This document shows, piece by piece, positions 11,781-19,734 of a stretch of DNA of 60,531 bases. Every line of letters starts with the position of its first letter. The first letter of the stretch is position 1. Made by a program: the position numbers and the translations under genes. Source of the stretch: Gammaproteobacteria bacterium (lineage in GTDB: Bacteria; Pseudomonadota; Gammaproteobacteria; Nevskiales; Nevskiaceae); the NCBI GenBank assembly GCA_026398875.1, contig JAPLSB010000007.1, positions 1-60,531 on the forward strand, read 5' to 3'. Below the pieces are notes generated by a model, which ran no database searches, was not told the DNA's origin, and was given only the letters and a program-made list of their open reading frames with translations.

Positions 11781-12469
11781 GCACGGTCATCGCCGCGCAC
11801 GACAACGGCTATCAGGCTGGCCAGCGGCTGTCGCCGCGCGGCCGGCTGGTGGCAGCACTCGCGGTCGCGGGCCTGCATGTCGGCGCCTTCGCGGCCTTGG
11901 TACTGGTCAAGCCCGAGCCGCCAGCAGCGGCGCCGGTGCTGATGCAGGTGCAGATGATTGCCGAAGCACCGGTGGCGATCGTCGAGCCACCGCCGCCGCA
12001 GCCACCAGCACCGGTCAAGCCGAAACCGCAGCCGCGACTGATGTCGACGCCGAAGCCGACGTCGTCTGCAATCGCAACACCGCCGCCGGTCCCGGAGCCG
12101 GTGACCGAGGCGCCTGCCGAGACCCCGACGCCACCGGCACCGCCGGCTGCACCGGCAACTGCGCCGCGCGCTGAACCGGTCGTGGTACCGCCGAACTTCG
12201 TCGCCGCCTATCTGAACAATCCGCCACCTGTCTATCCGTATGCGGCGAAGCTGCGTCGCGAATCCGGTGAGGTGCGGCTGCGCGTGCTGGTCACGGTGGA
12301 CGGCATGGCCGGCGACGTGAAGATCGACAAGTCCAGTGGCTCCACCAGCCTTGACCAGGCGGCGCGCGACATCGTGTTCCGCAAGTGGCGTTTTGTTCCG
12401 GCCAAGCGTGGCGATGAGGTCATTGAAGCCTGGGTGATCGTGCCGGTGGTGTTCGAGTTGAAGGCTTGA
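11777..12469 (+). CDS. tonB: TonB family energy transducer
   Basis: 230 residues from the GTG that overlaps the piuC stop (chosen over a further-upstream in-frame GTG for this coupling). One N-terminal transmembrane segment (LVAALAVAGLHVGAFAALVL), a proline-rich periplasmic spacer with PPPPQPPAPVKPKPQP-like runs, and a C-terminal TonB domain with PPPVYPYAAKLRRESGEV, VDGMAGDVKIDKSSGS and FRKWRFVPA. It transmits proton-motive force from ExbBD to the adjacent receptor and is probably a dedicated TonB. Confidence 0.9.
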   Translation: MSTVIAAHDNGYQAGQRLSPRGRLVAALAVAGLHVGAFAALVLVKPEPPAAAPVLMQVQMIAEAPVAIVEPPPPQPPAPVKPKPQPRLMSTPKPTSSAIATPPPVPEPVTEAPAETPTPPAPPAAPATAPRAEPVVVPPNFVAAYLNNPPPVYPYAAKLRRESGEVRLRVLVTVDGMAGDVKIDKSSGSTSLDQAARDIVFRKWRFVPAKRGDEVIEAWVIVPVVFELKA

Positions 12470-12478
12470 GTTTTGGCT

Positions 12479-12582
12479 CCCCTCTCCCTCTGGGAGAGGG
12501 GTTGGGGGTGAGGGACGCTGCTCGACTGGCGCGCGATTTCCGGGCCGAGTCCCTCACCCAACCCTCTCCCGGGGGGAGAGGG
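12479..12582. repeat. Palindromic repeat of the CCCTCTCCC/GGGAGAGGG type, copy 1
   Basis: CCCCTCTCCC...GGGAGAGGGG, then GGGGGTGAGGG, about 35 unrelated bases, then CCCTCACCCAACCCTCTCCC...GGGAGAGGG. It is a large inverted repeat with an inner hairpin in each arm. The same architecture recurs at 34395-34493. It lies between tonB and exbB and may act as an mRNA-stability or processing element. This type of repeat is common in GC-rich proteobacteria. Confidence 0.75.
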
Positions 12583-12617
12583 CTTTCCGTTCCGATTTTG
12601 TTTGAAAGGTGAGAGAC

Positions 12618-13358
12618 ATGGACCCAGCAACCAGCGGTATCGGCTTCGGCCACTTCCTGACCCAGGCCGATGGCCTGGCGAAGACCATCCTCGTGCTGAT
12701 GGCGCTGGCCTCGGCAACCAGCTGGTATCTGATCGTCACCAAGCTGGTCAGCTACACGCGCGCCAAACGCCGCACGGCGATGTTCCTCGATTTCTTCTGG
12801 AACGCGCCGTCGCTGGATGTCGTCGCGGCCAAGGTCGAGCAGCAGCATCCGGACGAGCCGTTCTCGCATCTGGTCTATCACGCGATCGCCGCCAGCCGGC
12901 ATCACGAGCGCCACGGCATCAATCGGCTGAACGAGGCCGGTTCGGCGTCGGACTTCGTGACCCGCACGATGCGCAAGACCATTGACGAGGAAACCGCCAG
13001 CCTCGAATCGGGCCTGACGGTGCTCGCTTCGGTCGGTGCCACGGCGCCGTTCGTGGGCTTGCTCGGGACGGTCTGGGGCATCTACCACGCGCTGGTCGCG
13101 ATCGGCGTCAGCGGCGCCGGCACGCTCGACAAGGTCGCCGGCCCGGTCGGCGAAGCGCTGATCATGACCGCCATCGGTCTGGCAGTCGCGATCCCGGCCG
13201 TGCTCGGCTACAACCTGATCGTCCGCGCCAACCGCCTGACGCTGGCGCAGCTCGACGCCTTCGCCCACGACCTGTTCGCGTTCCTCGGCACCGGCTGCAA
13301 GATCGATGCGGCCAGCGGCAATGTCACGCCGCTGAAGACTGGCACGGGAGCGCGCTGA
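12618..13358 (+). CDS. exbB: MotA/TolQ/ExbB proton-channel protein
   Basis: 246 residues from the ATG preceded by GAAAGGTGAG (an in-frame GTG three codons earlier overlaps this ribosome site and is less likely). Three membrane segments: near residues 15-40 (ILVLMALASATSWYLIV), 130-155 (GLTVLASVGATAPFVGLLGT) and 175-200. The conserved TAPFVGLLGTVWGI and the AIGLAVAIPAVLGYN segment are ExbB signatures. It forms the inner-membrane proton channel with ExbD. Confidence 0.93.
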   Translation: MDPATSGIGFGHFLTQADGLAKTILVLMALASATSWYLIVTKLVSYTRAKRRTAMFLDFFWNAPSLDVVAAKVEQQHPDEPFSHLVYHAIAASRHHERHGINRLNEAGSASDFVTRTMRKTIDEETASLESGLTVLASVGATAPFVGLLGTVWGIYHALVAIGVSGAGTLDKVAGPVGEALIMTAIGLAVAIPAVLGYNLIVRANRLTLAQLDAFAHDLFAFLGTGCKIDAASGNVTPLKTGTGAR

Positions 13359-13359
13359 G

Positions 13360-13812
13360 ATGGCCTTCGGCAGCTTTGGTGGTGGCGCGCGGAACAGCGC
13401 GCCGATGGCGGAAATCAACGTCATTCCACTGGTCGACATCATGCTGGTGCTGCTGGTGATCTTCATCGTCACCGCGCCGCTGCTGACCCATGCCGTGAAG
13501 ATCGATCTGCCGAAAGCGGACTCGGCCGTGCAGGTGCAGAAAGCCGATGCGGTGCAGTTCGCGATCGACGGCGACAACCAGCGCTGGTGGAACGGCGAGC
13601 GGGTCAATGAGGCGCAGACCATCGAACGCCTGCGCGCCGCCGGCCAGCAATCGCTGGTGCCGGAGCTGCATCTGCGGATCGACCGCAATGCCCGCTACGA
13701 GATCATCGCCACGGTGATGAGCGAAGCGGCCAAGGCCGGCGTGAGCAAGGTCGGCTTCGTGACCGATCCCAGCGGTGCGCCGCTGCCGGTCGTGATGCCG
13801 GTTGCGCCGTGA
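13360..13812 (+). CDS. exbD: ExbD/TolR biopolymer transport protein
   Basis: 150 residues, starting one base after the exbB stop. A single membrane helix (PLVDIMLVLLVIFIVTAPLL) carries the essential proton-conducting aspartate in INVIPLVDIMLVLL, followed by a periplasmic ExbD domain. Third component of the TonB complex encoded here. Confidence 0.93.
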   Translation: MAFGSFGGGARNSAPMAEINVIPLVDIMLVLLVIFIVTAPLLTHAVKIDLPKADSAVQVQKADAVQFAIDGDNQRWWNGERVNEAQTIERLRAAGQQSLVPELHLRIDRNARYEIIATVMSEAAKAGVSKVGFVTDPSGAPLPVVMPVAP

Positions 13813-14486
13813 GTGCTGCCGTTTCCAACTCGGCAGCCGCCGTCGACCCGGCGCGTGCGAAGCACAAGCGCCGTGCCTGGTGGCTCAAGCAACTGCACAC
13901 CTGGCACTGGATCTCGGCGGCGGTCAGCCTGATCGGCATGCTGCTGTTCTCGGCCACCGGCATCACCCTGAATCACGCTGCCGACATCCCGACCACGCCG
14001 GTCGTCGTCCGCAGCCAGGCCGTATTGCCGGCGCCGCTGCTGGCCGAATTGCAGGTGGCAGCAAAGCGGGCCGTTGCTGACGGTGCCGCTGCGGCGATGC
14101 CGGATGCGGTGACCGGCTGGCTTGCGCAGTCGCTGGATGTGCGGGTGTCGGGACATGTCGTCGAATGGTCGGTGGACGAAGCCTATGTGTCGTTGCCGAG
14201 GCCGGGCGGCGATGCCTGGATCAATGTCGATCTGGTGACCGGCGAAGTCGAACGCGAAACCACCGATCGCGGCGTCATCAGCTACCTGAACGACTTGCAC
14301 AAGGGCCGCCATGCCGGCCTTGCGTGGAGCCTGTTTCTCGATGTGTTCGCGGTTGCCTGCCTGCTGTTCTCGCTGACCGGACTGTGGCTGCTGCAGCTGC
14401 ATTCCAGGGGGCGCCGGTTGACCTGGCCGCTGGTCGGCTTCGGCCTGCTGGTGCCAGTCGTCGTTGCCCTGCTGTTCATTCACTGA
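13809..14486 (+). CDS. PepSY-associated membrane protein
   Basis: 225 residues. The GTG start overlaps the exbD stop (GTGA). An N-terminal WLKQLHTWHWISAAVSLIGM helix, a periplasmic PepSY-like stretch (AWINVDLVTGEVERETTDRG), HKGRHAG, then two C-terminal helices. Such proteins belong to a PepSY family that includes heme-binding reductase subunits; the conserved histidines (LHTWHW, LNH, LHKGRHAG) could ligate heme. In this iron operon a role in ferric-siderophore reduction at the inner membrane is plausible but inferred. Confidence 0.8.
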   Translation: MSAAVSNSAAAVDPARAKHKRRAWWLKQLHTWHWISAAVSLIGMLLFSATGITLNHAADIPTTPVVVRSQAVLPAPLLAELQVAAKRAVADGAAAAMPDAVTGWLAQSLDVRVSGHVVEWSVDEAYVSLPRPGGDAWINVDLVTGEVERETTDRGVISYLNDLHKGRHAGLAWSLFLDVFAVACLLFSLTGLWLLQLHSRGRRLTWPLVGFGLLVPVVVALLFIH

Positions 14487-14513
14487 GCTGCTGATTTCCT
14501 TCGGACCTGATCA

Positions 14514-15056
14514 ATGAAAAGTCGTCACTTGTTTCCGCTGCTCACGGCGCTCGGCGCACTGCCGGCGCAGGCCGCGCAGCTTGATGTCAGCGTGCAGATT
14601 CCGCAGCTCGATGTCGCCGAATACCACCGGCCGTATGTCGCGGTCTGGGTCGAGCGCGAGGACCGCTCGGTCGCCGCGAACCTTAGTGTCTGGTACCAGA
14701 TCAAGCGCGGCGGGCCTGCGCCGGCGGGCGCTGACGGCAAGCCGCAGTCGGGCACCAAGTGGCTACCGGAGCTGCGCCAGTGGTGGCGGCGCGGCGGTCG
14801 CGATCTGAAGATGCCGGCCGACGGCCTGAGCAGTGCCACGAAGCCGGTCGGCAGCCACGACGCGAGCTACGGCGACAAAAGCCCGCTCGCAGCCCTGCCG
14901 CCCGGCCGTTACAAGCTGGTCGTCGAGGCGGTACGCGAGGACGGCGGCCGCGAACTGGTCGATCTCGCTTTCGACTGGCCGGCCAGCAAGGCAACGACGC
15001 TGGAAGCACAAGGCCAATCCGAACTCGGCGCGGTTCGCGTCGCCGTCAAACCCTGA
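14514..15056 (+). CDS. DUF2271 periplasmic protein
   Basis: 180 residues. The signal peptide MKSRHLFPLLTALGALPAQA is followed by a DUF2271 domain (LDVSVQIPQLDVAEYHRPYVAVWVE, WWRRGG, DASYGDKSPLAALPPGRYKLVVEA, LAFDWPA). No biochemical function is established. It regularly occurs with PepSY, DUF4198 and ApbE genes, as here, which suggests a periplasmic iron/flavin redox system. The last ~10 codons are repeated downstream at about 15230-15265 (see tandem duplication). Confidence 0.85.
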   Translation: MKSRHLFPLLTALGALPAQAAQLDVSVQIPQLDVAEYHRPYVAVWVEREDRSVAANLSVWYQIKRGGPAPAGADGKPQSGTKWLPELRQWWRRGGRDLKMPADGLSSATKPVGSHDASYGDKSPLAALPPGRYKLVVEAVREDGGRELVDLAFDWPASKATTLEAQGQSELGAVRVAVKP

Positions 15057-15066
15057 GGGCGCTTGC

Positions 15067-15279
15067 ATGACCACTTTCGCCCGAAACAACACTGCGGTCT
15101 CACGCCAAGACGCGAAGACGCCAAGGAAAAGCGAATCCACAAAGGCTTTTGCATCTCGAGAAAGGCTTTTGCATCGGCTTTTCTTCGCGTCTTCGCGTCT
15201 TTGCGCCTTTGCGTGCGGCCTGCTTCTCCGAACCCGGCGCGGTTCGCGTCGTCGTCAAACCCTGAGGGCGCTCGCATGA
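15067..15279 (+). pseudogene. Truncated upstream copy of the DUF4198 gene start
   Basis: Seventy codons beginning MTTFARNNTAVSRQDAK, matching the first codons of the downstream gene (MTTFTRNTTAVSRQDAK) with three synonymous and two replacement changes. The frame then reads through a hairpin repeat and a frame-shifted copy of the DUF2271 3' end. It stops in an ATGA overlap with the true start at 15276. It probably has no function as a protein, but its translation could couple to the real gene. Confidence 0.55.
15099..15219. repeat. CGCAAAGACGC-type hairpin repeat, copy A
   Basis: Left arm CTCACGCCAAGACGCGAAG and right arm CTTCGCGTCTTTGCGCC are inverted; the ends resemble the terminal repeats of the GxxExxY element at 40615-41065. 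It has no coding content of its own. Confidence 0.75.
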
Positions 15280-16193
15280 CCACGTTCACTCGGAACACCA
15301 CGGCGGTCTCACGCCAAGACGCGAAGACGCCAAGAAAAAGCGAATCAAGAAAGGCTTTTGCCTCTGCCTTTCTTGGCGTCTTTGCGCCTTTGCGTGAGGC
15401 CCGCGTATTCGCTTTCGCGGTCGCCATGACGCTGCCGCTGGCAGTGCAGGCTCACAAGGGCTGGCTGGCGCCATCGAAGACGGTGCTCGATGTCGATCAG
15501 TGGATCACTGTCGATGCCGGCGTTTCCACCGAGCCGTTCGTGCGCGATCACAATCCGCTGCGGCTCGACGCGCTGACGATCACCGCGCCGGACGGCAGCA
15601 CGGTGGCGCCGGAAAATGCCGCCACCGGCAAGCTGCGCTCGACCTTCGACCTGCAGCTGACGCAGGCCGGCACCTACCGCATCGCCGTGCTCAACGAAGG
15701 GCTGATGGCGAGCTGGGACGAGGACGGCAAGCCGAAGCGCTGGCGCGGTTCTCCGGCCAGCTTCGCCAGCGAAGTGCCGGCCAAGGCCAAGGGCCTGAAG
15801 GTCAGCGAAACGCGCGGTCGCGTCGAAACCTTCGCCACCGCCGGCACGCCGAACGACGGCGCGCTGAAGCCGACCGGCAAGGGTCTGGAACTGGTGCCGG
15901 TGTCGGGCATTGCCGATCTGTTCGTTGGCGAGGACGCGACGTTCCGCTTCCTGCTCGATGGCAAGCCGGCTGCGCATCTGGACGTCGACCTGATCCGCGA
16001 CGGCACCCGCTATCGCAACGCGACCGGCGAGCAGCATCTGAAGACCGACGCCGAAGGACTCATCAAGCTGAGCTGGACGGCGCCCGGTCTGTACTGGATC
16101 AGCGCCAGCGTTTCGGACAACAAGGCCAGCCTGCCGCAGGCCACGGAGCGCCGCGCCAGCTACACCGCCACGGTGGAAGTGTTGTCGCCCTGA
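15276..16193 (+). CDS. DUF4198 periplasmic protein with repeat-derived N-terminus
   Basis: 305 residues from ATG 15276. From the cleavage-like site VQA-HKGWLAPS onward it is a standard DUF4198 protein (secreted, associated with metal uptake/nickel or iron operons; no proven activity). The first ~40 codons read through a hairpin repeat (SRQDAKTPRK...AFLGVFAPLREA). The usual signal peptide seems to have been split, leaving FAFAVAMTLPLAVQA as the hydrophobic core. A start at ATG 15426 would leave too short a signal. ApbE follows with a TGATG overlap. Confidence 0.8.
   Translation: MTTFTRNTTAVSRQDAKTPRKSESRKAFASAFLGVFAPLREARVFAFAVAMTLPLAVQAHKGWLAPSKTVLDVDQWITVDAGVSTEPFVRDHNPLRLDALTITAPDGSTVAPENAATGKLRSTFDLQLTQAGTYRIAVLNEGLMASWDEDGKPKRWRGSPASFASEVPAKAKGLKVSETRGRVETFATAGTPNDGALKPTGKGLELVPVSGIADLFVGEDATFRFLLDGKPAAHLDVDLIRDGTRYRNATGEQHLKTDAEGLIKLSWTAPGLYWISASVSDNKASLPQATERRASYTATVEVLSP
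15308..15400. repeat. CGCAAAGACGC-type hairpin repeat, copy B (inside coding sequence)
   Basis: Left arm CTCACGCCAAGACGCGAAG, right arm TTGGCGTCTTTGCGCCTTTG with GCGTGAGGC end. It lies within the 5' coding region of the DUF4198 gene and keeps its reading frame open. Confidence 0.75.
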
Positions 16194-17224
16194 TGACGGC
16201 AGCCGAGATCCTGATCCCGCCGCGGTTCAGCGCCGCCACGGAGGCCGGCCCCGTGCAGGCCGGTGCCGTGCTGCGCCTCGACGGCCAGACGATGGGCACG
16301 CGCTGGTCGGTGCAGTTCGTCGCCGGCGCATCGACGGTGCCGCACGCACTGCGTGATGGCATCGAGGCACTGCTGGCCGATCTCGTTGCGCAGCTCAGTC
16401 ATTGGGAGCCGACATCGGCACTGTGCCGCTACAACCAGGCGCCAGCGGGCAGCTGGGTGTTGCCGCCGCCGGACTTCCGCGCGGTGCTCGAAGCCGCGCT
16501 GGACATCGCCCGGCACAGCGATGGCGCGCTGGATCCGACGACCGGCCCGCTGGTCGATCTCTGGGGTTTCGGCCCGCCGGGGCCGCGCGCATCGCCGCCG
16601 TCAGCGGCCGAGATCGACGCCGCGGCAGCGCGGGTCGGCTGGCAGCGGCTGCAGCAACAAGGTGACCGCCTGCTGCAGCCGGGTGGCGTGCAGCTGGATT
16701 TCTCGGCGATCGCCAAAGGTCACGCCGTCGACCGGCTTGCCGAATGGCTCGATCAAGCCGGCTTCGCGCATCACCTGGTCGAGATCGGCGGCGAGCTGCG
16801 CGGGCAGGGCGTCAAGCCGGATAGCCTGCCGTGGTGGGTGGAGATCGAAACGCCAGAGGGCATCGAGGGGCCGCCGACGCTGATTGCACTCGATGGCCTC
16901 AGCGTTGCCACTTCCGGCGACACGGTTCGACGTTTCGAGCATCAAGGCCGGCGCTACGCCCACACGCTCGATCCGCGCAGCGGCTGGCCGATCGTGGCTG
17001 CACCGGCGGCGGTCACGGTGCTTCACCCGCAGTGCCGCGAAGCCGATGGTTGGGCGACGGCGCTGACGGTACTGGCGCCGGATATCGGCTTGGTACTGGC
17101 GGATCGCCTCGGGATGGCCGTGCGCTGGCAGTGGTCGCAACCGGCGGCACGAACGCTGTGCAGCGCCGCCTGGCGCCAGCTGGCCGAGGACGAGGACGGC
17201 ATCGCGCCGCCGGCCGCGTCTTGA
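16193..17224 (+). CDS. apbE: FAD:protein FMN transferase
   Basis: 343 residues from the ATG overlapping the DUF4198 stop (TGATG). ApbE transfers FMN from FAD onto Thr/Ser of periplasmic target proteins. Motifs: GQTMGTRWSVQF, LSHWEPTSALCRYN, DGALDPTTGPLVDLWGFG, LDFSAIAKGHAVDRLA, VATSGD and HTLDPRSGWPI. No obvious lipobox or signal peptide precedes the domain, so its export is unclear. Last gene of the iron operon; its partners suggest flavinylation of a membrane ferric reductase, which is inference. Confidence 0.9.
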   Translation: MTAAEILIPPRFSAATEAGPVQAGAVLRLDGQTMGTRWSVQFVAGASTVPHALRDGIEALLADLVAQLSHWEPTSALCRYNQAPAGSWVLPPPDFRAVLEAALDIARHSDGALDPTTGPLVDLWGFGPPGPRASPPSAAEIDAAAARVGWQRLQQQGDRLLQPGGVQLDFSAIAKGHAVDRLAEWLDQAGFAHHLVEIGGELRGQGVKPDSLPWWVEIETPEGIEGPPTLIALDGLSVATSGDTVRRFEHQGRRYAHTLDPRSGWPIVAAPAAVTVLHPQCREADGWATALTVLAPDIGLVLADRLGMAVRWQWSQPAARTLCSAAWRQLAEDEDGIAPPAAS

Positions 17225-17251
17225 GCGCTGCCAACGGCGGGATGCCGTGCC

Positions 17252-18265
17252 TCAGCTCATCACGCTGATCCTGACCTCGTCGCCGCCTTCGACTTCCATG
17301 GCCTTGGCAAAGTCGGGCGGCAGCGTGATGTGGCCGTTCTTGATCGCGTACTCGGCGTAGGCGCAGCGGAAGTTGCCCAGCTCAGTATTGGCGATCAGGC
17401 AGGGCGCGCCTGGTGCCGGCTTGCCGACGAACACGGTCAGCACCTGCGAGCGGCGGATGCTGCGGATTTCGTCCAGCGGCGCTTCGACACTGGGCCCGCC
17501 ATCGAAGATGTCGATGTAGCCCTGGTAGCGGAAGCCTTCCTGCTCCAGCAGGTGCAGCGCTGGTGCGGTCTGCGCATGCACCTGACCCATCACCGCACGG
17601 GCCGATTCCGGCAGCAGCACCGTGTAGATCGGGTGCGGCGGCATCAGCTCGGCAATGAAGGCCTTGTTGCCGGTGCCGACAATGTGCTCGGCGCGCGCGT
17701 AGTCGACGCTGAAGAAATGCCGGCCCAGGCCTTCCCAGAACGGCGAATGACCGTGCTCGTCGGACACCCCACGCATCTCGGCGATCACCTTTTTCGCAAA
17801 GCGCTGCGGGTGATTGGCCATGAACAGGAAGCGGCATTTCGACAGCAGCTTGCCAGCACCGGCACCACGGAAATCCGGCTGCATGTACAGCGAGCACAGC
17901 ACGCTGGTGCCTGTCAGGTCGTTGGACAGGTACAGCGTCGGCACGCTGTTGTAGATGCCCAGCTCGCGCGAGGCGTGCACGGCCAGACCGACCCGGTAGT
18001 TGTAGAACGCTTCGTCGAGTCCGCAGGCCGCTTCGATCGCGCAGGCCGCGCCGATCGCGCCGGTCTCGGTTTCCTCCATCACGAACATGTAGCGCTGATG
18101 GCCCGGCTCATCGACCTCGGCCGCGAACGAGGCCTCGGACAGCGCGATCTTGGCAGCCAGGAACTCCGGCACCGGCGGCAGCGACGTGAAGCCGGCGCCG
18201 GCATTGCGTGCCATGTCGAGCAGGGCGGGCAGGTCGTCGGTGCGGATCGGGCGAATGATTTTCAT
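17252..18265 (-). CDS. astA: Arginine N-succinyltransferase
   Basis: 337 residues from MKIIRPIRTDDLPALLDMA (an ATG four codons upstream is possible but adds an atypical MPGV). It transfers succinyl from succinyl-CoA to arginine, step 1 of the AST pathway. Family motifs: GAGFTSLPP, YRVGLAVHASRELGIYN, LYMQPDFRGAGAGKLLSKCR, RFAKKVIAEMRGVSDE, GPCLIAN-like and FRCAYAEY near the C-terminus. A single-subunit form (no separate aruF/aruG). It lies downstream of the M20 hydrolase and convergent with apbE. Confidence 0.95.
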   Translation of the reverse strand: MKIIRPIRTDDLPALLDMARNAGAGFTSLPPVPEFLAAKIALSEASFAAEVDEPGHQRYMFVMEETETGAIGAACAIEAACGLDEAFYNYRVGLAVHASRELGIYNSVPTLYLSNDLTGTSVLCSLYMQPDFRGAGAGKLLSKCRFLFMANHPQRFAKKVIAEMRGVSDEHGHSPFWEGLGRHFFSVDYARAEHIVGTGNKAFIAELMPPHPIYTVLLPESARAVMGQVHAQTAPALHLLEQEGFRYQGYIDIFDGGPSVEAPLDEIRSIRRSQVLTVFVGKPAPGAPCLIANTELGNFRCAYAEYAIKNGHITLPPDFAKAMEVEGGDEVRISVMS

Positions 18266-18340
18266 GACACCGGGCAAGGCGACGCGGACTGCGTGTAGCG
18301 ATGATGACCGGAAAGCGTGACTGCAGTGCGGGTGCCGCGC

Positions 18341-19588
18341 TCAGCTCCAGCTGCGGCTGCCATCGGCCAGATCGAGCAACAGCCGTGCCGACAGCCGGGC
18401 CCGCTCGGCCAGGCTCGACCAGCGCATCCATTCGCGATCCGAGTGGATGTCGCCGCCGACGACACCGAGGTTGTCGACATTGGCCAGTCCCGCCGCTGCC
18501 AGGTTGTTGCCATCGCAGCAGCCACCGGTGGGCCGGAACTGCAGCGCCAGCCCTTGTGCGCGGCCGCAGTCGGTCAGCAGCGCCTGCAGCCGCGCAGTGC
18601 CGGCGCTGACGATCTTCGGTGGCCGAGTGAAGCCGCCATGGCGTTCGACCCGGAAGCCGTCGCGCTCGGTGGCACGGGTCAGAAGCAGATCGAGCTGCTC
18701 TTCGAGCCAGCACTGATCGTCCGGCACGGCGGTCCGCACGTTGAACTTCAGCACGGCACGATCCGGGACGATGTTCAGCGCCCCGCCGCCATGCGTGTAG
18801 CCGAGGTTGATGGTCACGCCGTCGCGCTGGCCGTTCAGCCGGTGCAGCGCCAGCGCCAGTTCGGCCGCCAGCGCGATGGCGTTGCGGCCGTCCTCGGGGT
18901 TGCGCCCGGCATGCGCTGCGCGGCCTTCGATGACCAGATCGAAATTGCCGCTGCCCTTGCGTGCCGAGGCGAGGCCGCCATCCGCGTAGGCCGGCTCGAA
19001 GATCAGGCCGAAATGATTGCGCTGCGCGGCCTCGGCCAGCAGCGGTGCGGAGCCGGTGCTGCCGATTTCCTCGTCCGGGTTCATCAGCACTTCCCAGCCG
19101 ATCCGTTCGCGGTGCGGGCTGCGTTCCAGCGCACCGAGCACCAGCGCCATCACCAGCAGACCGCCCTTCAGATCGGCGACACCGGGCCCGTTGAGGTGGT
19201 CGTCGTCGATCCAGTGCGCACTTTGGAACGGATGCGACGGGCCGAACACGGTGTCGAGATGGCCGCCGAGAAACACCTGCAGCGGCGCCTCCGGCCGCTT
19301 GCGCAGGCGCAGCGCCTGGCCGATCGGCCGCTGGCTGCGTTCACCGCGATCGCCCGTGCTCGCGTAGGCCGGCAGCGCGATCCGTTCGACCGAGCTACCC
19401 AGCGGCGCCAGCAGCGCCAGCAGCCGTTCGCCAGTGGCCTCGACGCCGGCCGGATGAAAGCTTCCGGAGTTCTGGTTCGACAGCGCGATCAGCGTGTCGC
19501 GCAGGCCGGCGGCGTGCGCATCGATCCAGGCCAGCGGATCGGCGAGCGGCTCGGGTCCGGCGTTCGGAAAGTCGGCGGGCATCGGCAT
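18341..19588 (-). CDS. M20 family metallohydrolase (ArgE/DapE/carboxypeptidase-like)
   Basis: 415 residues from MPMPADFPNAG (a longer in-frame start adds residues with no family support). Di-zinc aminoacylase/peptidase fold: HLDTV, GVADLKGG, PDEEIGS and GGDIHSDREW carry the metal ligands and catalytic glutamates; HAGRNPEDGRNAI marks the dimerisation domain. It sits directly upstream of astA on the same strand. No astE is seen in the window, so it may provide the succinylglutamate desuccinylase or a related deacylation step. That assignment is inference from context. Confidence 0.85.
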   Translation of the reverse strand: MPMPADFPNAGPEPLADPLAWIDAHAAGLRDTLIALSNQNSGSFHPAGVEATGERLLALLAPLGSSVERIALPAYASTGDRGERSQRPIGQALRLRKRPEAPLQVFLGGHLDTVFGPSHPFQSAHWIDDDHLNGPGVADLKGGLLVMALVLGALERSPHRERIGWEVLMNPDEEIGSTGSAPLLAEAAQRNHFGLIFEPAYADGGLASARKGSGNFDLVIEGRAAHAGRNPEDGRNAIALAAELALALHRLNGQRDGVTINLGYTHGGGALNIVPDRAVLKFNVRTAVPDDQCWLEEQLDLLLTRATERDGFRVERHGGFTRPPKIVSAGTARLQALLTDCGRAQGLALQFRPTGGCCDGNNLAAAGLANVDNLGVVGGDIHSDREWMRWSSLAERARLSARLLLDLADGSRSWS

Positions 19589-19734
19589 GGGGCGAGTGTA
19601 GCGGCCGACCTGCATGCGGCCTACCTGTTGTCACCTGCGTGTCGTGCGCCGGTCGCGGGCCGTTCACATCGCGCTGCGAGGATCGCCGTCGTCGTCTTTC
19701 CAGCGTTTCCGACTGTCCCAACCGGGGAATCAAC

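Larger units (their letters stand above)
15019..15400. repeat. Tandem duplication of gene junction plus hairpin repeat
   Basis: Two copies, offset by 209 bp (ATG at 15067 and at 15276), each holding the 3' end of the DUF2271 gene (GCGCGGTTCGCGTCG, CAAACCCTGAGGGCGC), an ATGACCAC start, ~12 codons and a hairpin repeat (CTCACGCCAAGACGCGAAG). The copies differ by scattered substitutions and a length change in the hairpin, so the duplication is not very recent. Confidence 0.8.

Noticed and set aside
15500..16192. Long N-terminal extension of ApbE overlapping the DUF4198 gene
   Set aside because: The extension is a frame-shadow of DUF4198; the TGATG-coupled ATG gives a normal ApbE length.
13820..17225. 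Frameshift within the DUF2271-DUF4198 junction as a broken single gene
   Set aside because: Both proteins have complete, separate domains; the shifted copy is explained by the 209-bp duplication.
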